From Rhytidiadelphus loreus (Eukaryota > Streptophyta > Bryopsida > Hypnales > Hylocomiaceae), in contig OX344763.1 in NCBI GenBank assembly GCA_947034895.1, positions 34,781,025 through 34,845,024 of the forward strand: DNA of 64,000 nucleotides, given 5' to 3'. This document shows positions 12,060-22,565 of this stretch, one piece after another; position 1 is the first letter of the stretch, and every line of letters begins with the position of its first letter. The position numbers were made by a program, and so were the translations under genes. The notes under the pieces were generated by a model. It was not told the origin of the DNA and searched no databases. It worked only from the letters and a program-made list of their open reading frames with translations.

Positions 12060-13560
12060 CTCATTTGTACAATATCATGTGGAAAGTGGAATTTATTGTA
12101 TGATAAAATACAACTACGTCTTCAAATCATGGCACATCCACACCCACCGTCAAATTTTTTTGTTTGACGGTCACTGCTCCAGCTACTTCACCTTCAACTC
12201 CCGCACTCCTGCCGATCAGTCTCAAGAATGCTTGAACTTTCCTGCAGTCTGCTACTCCTCGAGTGTAGCTTAATGACTTTCACAGCTTCCTCTTCGGTGT
12301 ACTCAACGACTTTCACAGGGTCGCGACTTCTGGAAGTGATGGGCCAGACAATGAAATAACAGACACATCATCCTCTTCATTCATCTTGAAAACCACCAAG
12401 GTGCTCTCAACGAATTGCAAACCTTGGGATAACAAACCTCTAGAATCTTTTACTAAAATGTGCAGCATCTGCATGTAGTCAATTTTCAGTACAGCAATAG
12501 AAATGACAACTAATAGTCACCTTCACTTGCATGTGCCCAACATTTGTCACTGAATCTGGTTTTACAGCTCTCTGCACTTGCCCCCATAACACGTCCACTT
12601 TGAAGCTGTTGCTCTTTGACAAGAACAAGAATGTGGGTCAAGGTCCTGCATCTGGTCCATTCAAGCAAAACTGAATGAATAAGAAGCGAAGCGATATCAG
12701 CTATTGAGGCATTACTAGATATTGGATCATCGAGCGGCAGAACATGAGATGGGCTCCTTCTACCCACAATGTTCATCCGCTTCACAAAGCTTGTCCCATA
12801 ACATACTTGTGATTGGTTGGTCCACATCTTACAACACATTGGATAGGCTGGATTATAAAATTAGCACTTTGAAATTCATAGCTTTTTCAAAATCCATGGA
12901 AAATTCGCTCCTACAAGACCAAACAAAAATGAAGACAATTAATGATAAGAGCAGTACTCAAACGCTCGGACAATTTGAGGTATAACTAGCTTACTCCAAA
13001 ATTCAAGACCAAGAGGCATAATTCCAAATGTTCAATGAAATGACAGCCACTCTTCCAAAGCATAATCTCTTCACAATTCAACGGTTAACAAATATAATAC
13101 CGCCATAGTATTTCATCTACTGAGAACTCAATGCTGAATCTTTTCTTCTAAGATTGTTCGGAAACTGTTCGGAATCCTCCATTATTGTTTCGTAAAGCAA
13201 CTACACATTCACACCTGTAGTCCACTTCTGTTGACCAGCAATAGACGTCATCCAATGCATTCAATCTGCAAAGCAAACGGTATCTGAGCGATAACAATAT
13301 CCTAATGACAAACAATGATAAATAACGTGAAGCAATATAAATCAAAACGAACTTCAGAAAACGAATCAGTCCCGGAAAAAGAAACTTCCAGAATTTACTT
13401 GCAAGGAGCTCATGGATGACGTCAAATCCCAAGGTGCAGTGCGGATAGTTCAAATCTGGACAGACAAATCCCCGTTGACGAGTTTCCAAAATTCAGTTTC
13501 TGCGACTAGCGAAGCAGAAGCAGTTTATACGAAACAAGCAAAATCAGGGTACACCTCAAA
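12060..13560 (-). other. Unrecognised coding-like minus-strand segments
   Basis: GC-richer than the flanks. The minus strand has open stretches that look more like diverged exons than chance: 12510-12839 (about 109 codons, containing NASIADIASLLIHSVLLEW), about 12319-12520 (containing VKDSRGLLSQGLQFVEST and EEDDVSVISLSG, ending in TGA), and about 12190-12320 in another frame (VEYTEEEAVKVIKLHS). A further open stretch at 13148-13489 begins near an acceptor-like TTTGCTTTGCAG. I do not recognise the family and cannot join the segments into one frame. Either a decayed gene or a poorly conserved multi-exon gene is possible. Confidence 0.3.
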
Positions 13561-13576
13561 TAAAAGAATTCAATTG

Positions 13577-16500
13577 GGTACGGGGTTGAGAAATCCTGTG
13601 TATCAGCCGCCCTGGGCGAATTAAACTTCCACTCGCGCCACTTGATGGCAGGGCCTAATGCCCGCCTTCAGAATGTTTGTAACTGTGCCACAAAAAAAGT
13701 TGTTAACCGATGAACCAATCTTACAGGATGAAGTTTTCTAAAGGAAAGAAACCAGATGCGAAAGCAAGAAAAGATTGATTGGGTAAGGATTCAAAGAAGC
13801 CTGAATGTCAGCCGCCAGAAACGAATTAAAGCTCCAAACGAATTAAATCTTCTCAGATACTTCACTGCGTTCAAAACCTTCTCCAGTCTTCAGAATGTAT
13901 ACCGGTAAACCTCTCTGTCAAAGTAAGAGCAAATACCCGATGAACCAACACACAAGGAAGAGGGATTTGAACATGTAAACAAGAAAAAGGGTTTTAAAGA
14001 AGCCTGTTCGTCAAGATGTCTTTGAGTTTAATCTCGAGGTGAAAAAAATACTCGGATCACCACCCTCGCTCAGAGCAACGCCCATCGGTGTTGTTATAAT
14101 TCTGTGCGACTCTGCCAACCAGAAGCAGACTACACATGAACCAATTTCACCCACTAGAGCAAGCCTAAAAAGCAGCAACCAGGGATGCAAAAGAGCAGCG
14201 CTTGCTGTCACAACTTAACCAATGAGCTGCTGTAGAAAGCTGGACAAAACGTAGGTGAAACGAAGTATGCAAAGAGTTTCAAATAATCCTGTCAATCGAT
14301 AGTTGACCATCTTCAACGAATTAAAGTCTTCCAAGCGAATTAACATCCTCCAAAGTTACTCCCGAGCTTAAGTCTGTGCACAAAAAACATTCCCCATGCC
14401 ATAATAATTCAAGCCCCTCTACAAGAGATACATGATCCACCTCTGGATCCAGGTAATTCATCTCGCCAGCAATAGAATTCAAGACGCAATGCTGAGCAGA
14501 CGAGGCAGGCGTAAATCTTAAATGAAAGTGTGAGAAGAGATTGAAAAAACCCTGTCAAGCTGTCTTGAAAAAATCTGACTTCGCAAGTCCTCGAAATTAA
14601 CAGAAGCGTTGAGAAATTGTTCCCCGCTGCCACAAAAAAGAAAATCCACCCTTGAAACTCGAAATAACTCACACACGACTGCAAGTGAAAACTACTCGGG
14701 ATAAGCCAGAAATCCAAATTCAGGTTGATTCGAGTTTTCAAGAAAAAGCCTGTCTGACGATCGCCTTGAACGAATTGAAGTCTCCAAATCACTTCTTAAC
14801 TTCACACCGTACTCGGAATTTCTGCTTCAGATTGCTATGCAATTCTGTGGAACTGCCAAGCATGCCATCACTGATAAACCGAACCAGATGTTTCATTCTT
14901 TGAAGCAGAAAGCACATCAAACTTGAAAACCCAGTAGGAGAGGGTTTAAGAGAACCCTGACTGTAGATTGCCGTAAACGAATTAAATATTTGCTCATCCT
15001 TCAAAGGCTAGTATATCTTGCACGAGAGGTACTCGCCGTCTGCCAAAAAAAAGCAATTCACTGCTGAACGTAAACACGGGCCCTAGCTTCTTTTCAAGGA
15101 ACCAACTCGAAGTGAAGGTCAAAAGAGACTGATTAAGGTTTCGAAAGAGCCTGAGCGACCGTCGTCGGAGAGAATCAAACTTCGTCTTTTCAGCGAAGGG
15201 CTGCGCACAAAAAGCATTCCCCAAGGGTGTGACCCGCTGTGAAAGCAAGAAGGGTATATCGATGAACTAAAACAGACGGAAAGGGATGCATAACACGAAA
15301 GAAAATGCTGAATGAGGTTTCGAGGGAGCCTGTAAGCCGGTCTTGCACAAATTAAACCTCCAGATATTTCAACCTCTCCCAAACTTGTCGCCTCCCAAGT
15401 AGGCATATTTCACGAATTGTTCCAACTCTGACATCCAGATGCAGTTCAACCACGAACCAAATCACATATCATGGGTTGTATAAATGCAACAACGGAGGCA
15501 AATAACAAAAAAGAGGAAAGCAAAGGAGTTTAAAATAAAGTTGTCCATCATTTGTGTTGCACAGAGATGAATCTTCAGGCGAGTTAATTCCTCCAAATAC
15601 CATCCACGACGGAGCCAAACGCAGACGAATGTCTCTAGCAAATGAGTGGAACTCTGCCAAGCAGAAGAGGATCATGAATGAATCAACATCACGCAGCAGG
15701 GGAAAGCAAAAAGATAATAACCAGCCCTTTCACGGCTGATACTGTTAACTGAATAGAACGAAATAGAAACTCGAAACATGAATATGTGAATAGGACTCTC
15801 AAGCCTGTTAATCGGAAATGAACCATCTTGAAAGAGTTGAGATACTCCACGCATCCTCCTCACTACAGAGTCTCCCACAAGCATCAATCTCCATGATGCT
15901 ACGAGTCCCTGTCCCTCTCCCTAAGATAACGATTCACCTTCGAAAACCCCAATCAAACTCTATCTTCGTCTAAAGAAGCCATGAAAATAACTCTTCAATA
16001 CATGTGATTACATCTCGAAATAAGGTGTGGATATAGTTCCAAAACAACCTTTTATTCGGAAGCCGACTGTCATCAAATCAAAGAATAAAATTACTCCACT
16101 CACGGACTCCCCGTAATGTTACAATTCCTGTCCATCTGCCAGAGATAACGAGTCACATCTGCAGAAACCACATCAAAAGATCTGTCCGACTAAACAACAA
16201 TCTTGAATACGAGAGGCTAAATAGTCTATCTCGAAAGAGACAGAGGGAAAAAGTTCCAAAAAATGCCTGTTATTCAGGAGCCGTTGTCTTCAACGTAATA
16301 AATTACTCCACATACGTCCTCACTTCAAAAAGAAACACAAACAGCATTCTCCAAAATTATGATCATACATGCCTCTGCCGGTCACACATTCCACACTACA
16401 GAAAACCAGCTAAAGTATATCTCCGACCACATATTCCACGCTAAAAAAAGAGAACAGATGACTGGCACAGATGACATAATTCAAACAGATAATATGGAAG

Positions 16501-18330
16501 GTTCGAAGAAGCCTGGCAATCGGAAGCAGCCTATCGTCAACAAATAAAAGTACCTTCACACATCCTCCTCATTTCAAGCCTTAAACATACGCTACACTGT
16601 CCATGATGATACGAATATGCGCCTCTCTGCCAGAGAAGACAGTCAGACTCTATGGAAAAGACGCAAAAAACGCACAAAATATAGAGAAAAAAAGAAGCTT
16701 GCAAGCGGAATAGATGGTGCGAGCGAACATGTTCAGATAGGAAAGGGTAGGGTTTCAAAGAAGCCTGTCAACCCGCTGATTGTTTCCAACGAAGATAAAT
16801 TACACCATATATCCTCCTCACTTTAAGGGCAAGCACAAGCAGTACACTCCATAGAAGTCTGCCCCCTGCCAGAGAAACAGTCACCTCCACCAGCTAAAGC
16901 ATATCTCCAACTAAAATTTGCATGCTAATAAAAGAAAATGGCAGCATTGAAATCTTGGAGCATGTCAATATTCCAAACTGTAAAGCGACTTGAACAAATT
17001 AAGATACTCCAGTCACCCTTCGACTTCAGGGTCATGCATATTCGTGTTCTTCCAGAACTAGAAAGATCACCTCTGAAGAGGGCAACTAAAAATATGGTAG
17101 CTTGGACAACTCACACAAGTCGCCAAACAACAGAATATAGCAGAAATCATGAATCAAGATTTTTATAGGTTTTCAAAAGAGCCTGTCAATTCGAAGTCGA
17201 CCACCTTGAACGAATTAAAATACTCCAAACATCCTCTTGGCAAGTACAAGCAGCATTCTCCACGGTCTCGCTAGTCTGTGATCAAAGATAGGACAGTTCA
17301 AATCATATCCCCGCCCAAAAGACTCCCACTCGCAAGAGGCCAACAGCTGAAATAAGGAAATCTTGAAATAAGGAAATAAGGAAATTGTAAGGGTCAGAAG
17401 AGCCTGTCAATCTGAAGTCAACCGTCTTGAACGAATTAAAATACTCCAACTCCCTCCTCCTCAGGGCTACACACAAGCAGCACGTGCCATGCTCTCACAA
17501 ATACATGCTCCTCTCCCAGAGAAAAGAGAGTCCACCCCAATCAAATCGTCGACCAGAAAACCCACGAGTCACGACCAGATGCTAAACAGGTGAATAAAAG
17601 GAAGCGGGTGGAAAGCTGGAAAAAGGGCATGATCAAGGTTCAGAAGGGCCTGTTAATTCGAAGTCAACCCTCTTGAGCGCTTCAAAATGCTCCACGCATC
17701 TCCTCACATCAAATCCGAATCTCACGAATCCGTGACTCTCTGCCACAGAAAAGACCTTGAGCGTCTGAAAAAAGTCACATCAAACCATTTTGCCAACCAA
17801 AAAACTAACGCAAGCGCTAGAAAATCAAGAACGGATAATCAGGGTTCCGAATTAGCCCATCTAACGATCGTCTTAGGAAAATAATCTCCAAATCGCTCCT
17901 CCTGACAGCCGCGCATCGCACACACGCCATACACCCCATACCCTAGGAGTTCTGCCAAGCATAACAAGACCGCCCACAGGAGAGCAATAAAACTCAACGC
18001 CTGACAACGGCAAAAGGCAGATCGAATCAGAGTTCCCTAGAGATCTGCCAAACACGGATCACCGCACAGAGGAGAAGAAACTCGACACTTGCAACGGCAC
18101 AAGGCAGGCTGAAATCAAGCCTCTGAAATACGCCGTCCGACGATTATCTTAAGCAAATCGACATCTCCAAATCGCTTCTCACGGACACATCGGAACCCTA
18201 GAGATCTGCCAAAACATAACATCGTCCATGAAGCAACGGCAACACGGGAGAAACGAGATTTGATGCCTGAAAAGCACAAGGCAGATTGCAATCAAAGCCA
18301 AATTCACCAAAAGCGGCGGTAATTCCGCTC
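13577..18330. repeat. Degenerate tandem array, about 21 units of ~227 bp
   Basis: A long block of diverged tandem units. The unit start is a purine-rich string followed by RCCTG, as in TTTCAAAGAAGCCTGTCAA. I place units at about 13577, 13789, 13989, 14274, 14537, 14732, 14941, 15135, 15315, 15526, 15788, 16032, 16252, 16499, 16748, 16965, 17169, 17391, 17637, 17838 and 18113, a mean period near 227 bp. Within a unit the order is CCTGTCAATCNGAAGT, CTTGAACGAATTAAAATACTCC, CATCCTCCTCA, a CAAGCAGCAT-like segment, then CTCTGCCAGAGAAAAGAGTCAC. Units at 17169, 17391 and 17637 are most alike; the earliest are most diverged. No frame is conserved between units on either strand, so it looks non-coding. 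Confidence 0.75.
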
Positions 18331-18370
18331 CAACCAACCCGTCATCGTCGTCGTTCTCAGCAACCTCCAT
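18179..18370 (-). other. Possible first exon at the edge of the array
   Basis: On the minus strand an ATG at 18370 opens an acidic start (MEVAENDDDDGLVGAELPP) that runs on to a TGA at 18179. A GTGAAT donor-like site follows the LPPLL codons, and a TATAAA string lies about 40 bp upstream. It could be the first exon of a gene running left through the array towards the coding-like segments at 12-13.5 kb. No family is recognised and no splice chain could be built. Confidence 0.2.
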
Positions 18371-18520
18371 GCACCACCAAAATTCTTGATGACAAGATCC
18401 TTGGTTTATAAGAGCAATTGCCTTAGAAACTTTTTTTTCAAGCAACAAAGAACGATCGAGAAAAAGAACTCGGCATCCGCCGCCAGAAAGATGGAAGCGT
18501 CAAGCGAGGTCTGCTGGATT

Positions 18521-18556
18521 ATATTACTCAATACTACTCAATATTACTCAATACTG
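18521..18556. repeat. 10-bp tandem repeat, about 3.5 copies
   Basis: The decamers ATATTACTCA and ATACTACTCA alternate head to tail with exact 10-bp spacing immediately right of the 227-bp array. Confidence 0.85.
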
Positions 18557-18559
18557 AAG

Positions 18560-19515
18560 AATATACAGTAACTTATACTATTTTGAAAAATGGATTTTCC
18601 ACAATTCTTTTTCTTTTTGTCTTTTACATTGTTTTTACTTTAATTTGAAATTATTGGATAGACAACTATAATCCCAAACCCTTTTTACTTTTTTACTATC
18701 TATCCTATTTTTCATATTTTTTTTCAAGAAAAAAATTATAGATACAACAATGAAAAAACATCATCTTATAAATCAACAAAAAGAAAAGAAGTGACTTTCA
18801 AAACCCCAAAATGGGTGGGCACGAAGGTTTAAGGTGTCCATGAAATGTAATGGACACACAAGTAGGCTAGCTACAAAACATGCAATAGGCATTGGTTTGT
18901 AAAAAAATGAAACAATGTTAGCAAATAACTTTATTCAATAAAACCAAAGGCTCCATCAAACATCAAGCAAATCTCTTATATTTGAGGATGAGTTAATTTA
19001 GAGATGAAAACCATAACAAATGAATCAAAAGGTGACAGTTGTTATATATTATACAACCAACCCTACTATCAAGATTAATAAGATATTGCAAAAAAATTAA
19101 AAATTAATTATAAAAGCCAAGACAAAATTAAAGTGACACTCATAACCTTACTACTCAAATTAATTGCAATCTCCCAAACTTGAAGTGCGCTTTCTTATTA
19201 TCTATGAAATGATTGAATGAAGATAAAGGTACAATCACACTTAGTGTTTGTTAAAAGTGGTTTTAAAAGGTAAGATGAGTGAACAAAGACAAGAAGTTTT
19301 ATTTTTATTTTTTATTGAAATGAATTTATTGCATTGGTTCAATAAAAATTGAGTCATAGGAGTGAAATTATTCTTAAATCAATTCAAGTATTGGGTAACC
19401 GCTAATTTGTGTACATCACTAAAAAGCTGAAGGTAGTTATTGTATTGTGTGAAGAATCACAAAGAGCTCCTTGGATTCATCATCTCTTCAATCTTTCCCT
19501 TGTTTGTCTTGCTCA
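18560..19515. other. AT-rich intergenic DNA
   Basis: About 950 bp. Composition returns abruptly to AT-rich at the right edge of the array. No gene or repeat is evident. Confidence 0.5.
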
Positions 19516-19659
19516 CACTTGTAGAAAATTTGAAATTTCTATTGTTTTGGTTGCGTTGATATAGGTCAATTTTTTTGCTGATTTTGATAGAAATCTATTG
19601 AAATCAATGTGACCAAAACAACAAAAATTTCAAATTTTCTACCTGATTTTCTACTAGTG
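19516..19659. mobile_element. Fold-back with CACTA-like ends
   Basis: 144 bp whose ends are CACTTGTAGAAAA and, from the right, CACTAGTAGAAAA, which resemble CACTA-superfamily termini. The arms GTAGAAAATTTGAAATTT and GTTTTGGT (left) pair with their complements at 19600-19642. The flanking triplets TCA and TTA differ by one base, so the target-site duplication is not proven. Confidence 0.5.
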
Positions 19660-21007
19660 TTAGTAAACAATAGGGTCCTCACCTTCCAAATACTTGTTTT
19701 ACCTTGCATTGAATGTCTTGTCACCTGTGCATATGTGAAGAATCACAGTAGATTGATTGATCAATTTCACTAAATGAAAAACTTGAATATTCTTCATAGC
19801 AATCATCAGACAATTGCATTGCCTCCGCAAGTGAGAAATTGACCATTCAATTCCATCACTTGAAAGACAGAGAACAAGCAAACAAATTTGTCAAATTCAA
19901 GCGTCCAATGACGCCCATGGAATGTCATACCAAAAGGAAAAAACATAAATTCATGAAAGCACCAAAATTGGTACAACATCATCACTCCAATGAAAATCTT
20001 TGTTTGCACCACTCAAAATAAGTGAAAAAAATCCTTGGTGGCAAGTCTATTGGCATTTGAGCATACAAATATGGTACGACCACCTAAAATTGAGCAAATT
20101 TCTTATACATAAATTATTGAGTGTCAGAAAGCTTTCATTTTTTAATCACATATAGACAAATTGCAATATGTAAAAGTTAGAAGAGGTTAAAGTTGAATCA
20201 ATAGACTTTCAAAAATCATGCCCTACTTTCAATGTTTGCACTTTGAAGTGAGTGCAACATGCATCTACTTTTTCTTTGGTTTATAAGGGCCCATTTCAAA
20301 AAATATGCTCAAATTTGGGTGATCCTAACTTATACATTATATTCAATAAACCTATCAATTTATTCACCATTCACCTAACCTATTCATCTACATCCACCCC
20401 AAAACAACCCTTTTACATCTTCAAAACCTAAACCCTAAGAATTTTAAGTCCTAAATAATGCTAAACCTCGTATTCTATTCCATATAGTCTCCTTTTTCAA
20501 CAAGGGTATGTGTGTACCTGTCTTTTGAACACATAGTGACTAAGAGTATCCAAAAGCCATACTTGGATTAATCAATGAAATTGTCACTTATAGGTACTCA
20601 TTGTACACATGGCATTTAGTGATAGGACACAATTTTTAAAAATCCCCCCCCCCAACATGAACTTGAACCCAAAACCCAAACCAACCCAACCAACCCAACC
20701 AACCAACCCTATTTGTAATTTCAGATTGCAACTTGAGATGCAATTGATATAGGATATATTACCGTATCTGTATTCTATATTTGTATTTGTATCCATATAT
20801 ATTTGTATTATGTACCCATATATGTTTTCTGTATCTCTATTCATATCCTAAAGTAAATTGTGGAATTTTTGGCAAATGGACGGATAGTGTGGGGGTATTT
20901 TCAATTATTTCTTCCCACATCAAACAACTAGAGATTTTCAGGGCATGTGTGTGTGGCAGGGGCGTTTACATTTTTTCAAGAGATAGTAGCATTGGAGTCA
21001 CTCCTTG
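19660..21007. other. Intergenic DNA with simple repeats
   Basis: AT-rich. Near 20645-20710 there is a run of C followed by degenerate CCAAC repeats, and 20765-20850 holds degenerate TATTTGTAT/ATCC repeats. Open frames across these (20584-20844 minus, 20781-21074 plus) are low-complexity artefacts. Confidence 0.5.
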
Positions 21008-21168
21008 TAAGGTAACTCAACCTATGACAGGTCAAGTTTGTAGCAGCCTAATGCAAGCCAAAAAGTTCTTGTGAAGTACATTTCACAAGACACATGTACA
21101 TCTGAAGAAATTTTTGGCTTGCATTGGGCTTCTTCAAACTTGACCTGTCATAGGCTGAGTTACCTTAT
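21008..21168. repeat. Long near-perfect hairpin
   Basis: Left arm 21008-21070 starts TAAGGTAACTCAACCTATGA; the right arm 21104-21168 read on the other strand starts TAAGGTAACTCAGCCTATGA and continues to match with about five mismatches over 62 bases and no evident gap. The loop is about 33 bases. The size and pairing suit either a young inverted-repeat MITE or a MIRNA-like foldback. No coding capacity. Confidence 0.8.
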
Positions 21169-22084
21169 TATGACTGTGTAGCGGAGCACACTATGAACAG
21201 ACTCTTAAGTCATCCGGCCAACCCAAATAAAGGATTGGAGTTCTTTCTCTCTCTTTACGTTCAGTACTGCGAGGGGCAATAAAGTACCTTTACTACCGTA
21301 CTGCAATAAAAACCGTAACGCCGACTGTACCGAGTACACAGTGCCCCCATCACTCTGCTCGCCACCCAACTTGTTCCGACGTCCGCATTCCTCGCCGCGC
21401 TACCACCACCTTTCCCCGCCAGTTGCAACCAAGCTTTCGGCATTGCAAGCAAAAACATGCCCCATGGCCCCATAGGATGGTCTCCAAATACCCTTCCTTG
21501 CGGGATTGCACACTCACCTGCGTGCAGTGATTTTTTTTTTTATCGTTTGGGGGATGTAGCGAACTATTTCCTCAATACCCCTGTGATGCTTAGGGTGATA
21601 CTTGGTGACATCTACAGGTGATACCAAGTTAAAATTTGGTATTGGGTTTAAGAACAGCAGTAATCTGATATTTTGACCGAGAAAAATGAAAATTTCCTTC
21701 ACAACAAATAGCAAACGTCTTCTTGGTTGTCGCCAACTTGGCGAATAATCGAGCATAAGTATATAGAAACTACCCAAGTGCGCTTAATGGGAGCTTGCTG
21801 TCATGCCACTCGATCCGACTTCCTCGCACCACATTCTTCCCAGACGATTCGCACACCTCGATCTATTCAAATCTCTCATCCTGCTGTACGCTAAGCTACG
21901 CGAAGCTGGACGACTTGGACCCAGTCGACATTGATCATACGGAGCTGGTTTTAGTGGGGCTCCGAAGTAGTAGAGCACGGATTCATTGTCTCTTTTTCTT
22001 CATCTCAGTGGGCAAGCTGTTTCTGATTCAGGAGGATTCACATTGTGTGCATTGCTTGTTTGGAAGGTTGGGTAGCTTCGAATC
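21169..22084. other. Upstream region of PME gene 1
   Basis: No supported gene. A CT-rich tract lies at about 21242-21258. An open frame at 21795-22235 (146 codons) resembles no family and runs into the tandem repeat, so I do not call it. Confidence 0.4.
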
Positions 22085-22123
22085 GGTGTATAGCATTGAT
22101 TCGTCTTCTGTTCATGTCAGCGT

Positions 22124-22495
22124 TGTAGCAAGCAGTGGGAGATTGAAGGAGATTCGTTGCGTTGTCGATGTTGGAGCTTGGTTCCGAAGTGGTGTGGCAC
22201 TGAATGCTGGTCTCTTTGAAGCTTCACAGTACTGATTCCTCTTCTCTTCATGTCTGTATAGTAGCAAACTGCAGTCGTAAGAGGCTTCATTGCGTTGTTG
22301 CTGCTGGAGCTTTGGTTCCAAGGTGGCGTATGTAGCACTTAGTCGTGGTCTTTTCTTCGAAGAACGTATTGTAGCAAGCAGTCGTATCGTAGATTGAAGA
22401 GGATTCGCTGCGTTGCGGCTGCTGGATCTTGGCTCCGAAGTGGTGTAACACTGTAACAAGCAGTCATACATTGAAGAGGATTCATTGCGTGGGGT
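22124..22495. repeat. Tandem repeat upstream of PME gene 1
   Basis: Three diverged copies plus a partial one, starting near 22124, 22262, 22372 and 22453. Each has GTAGCAAGCAGT, GATTGAAG.GGATTCGTTGCGTTG, GCTGCTGGAGCTTGG and TCCGAAGTGGTGT-like segments in order. Unit length varies from about 80 to 135 bp through internal gain or loss. It ends about 70 bp before the PME start codon, so it probably lies in the promoter or 5' untranslated region. Confidence 0.75.
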
Positions 22496-22565
22496 CTTTC
22501 GGGATTCAGATTGTGAGTGGGGACTTTCTGGACGACTATCTGCAGCCTGATCTCGTCAGGCCGCA

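Noticed and set aside
13577..18330. CRISPR-like array
   Set aside because: Units are diverged, about 227 bp long, without short identical repeats and unique spacers, and the DNA is eukaryotic nuclear.
13577..18330. Tandem snoRNA or tRNA genes
   Set aside because: I looked for TGATGA/CTGA boxes and GGTTCRANYC-type B boxes in each unit and found none conserved.
21795..22235. 146-codon open frame upstream of PME1
   Set aside because: No recognisable family, overlaps the tandem repeat, and other frames of the repeat are also open, so it looks like a by-product of GC-richer repeats.
22112..22471. Minus-strand open frame with repeated peptide segments
   Set aside because: The peptide repeats simply mirror the DNA tandem repeat upstream of PME1; there is no start context or homology.
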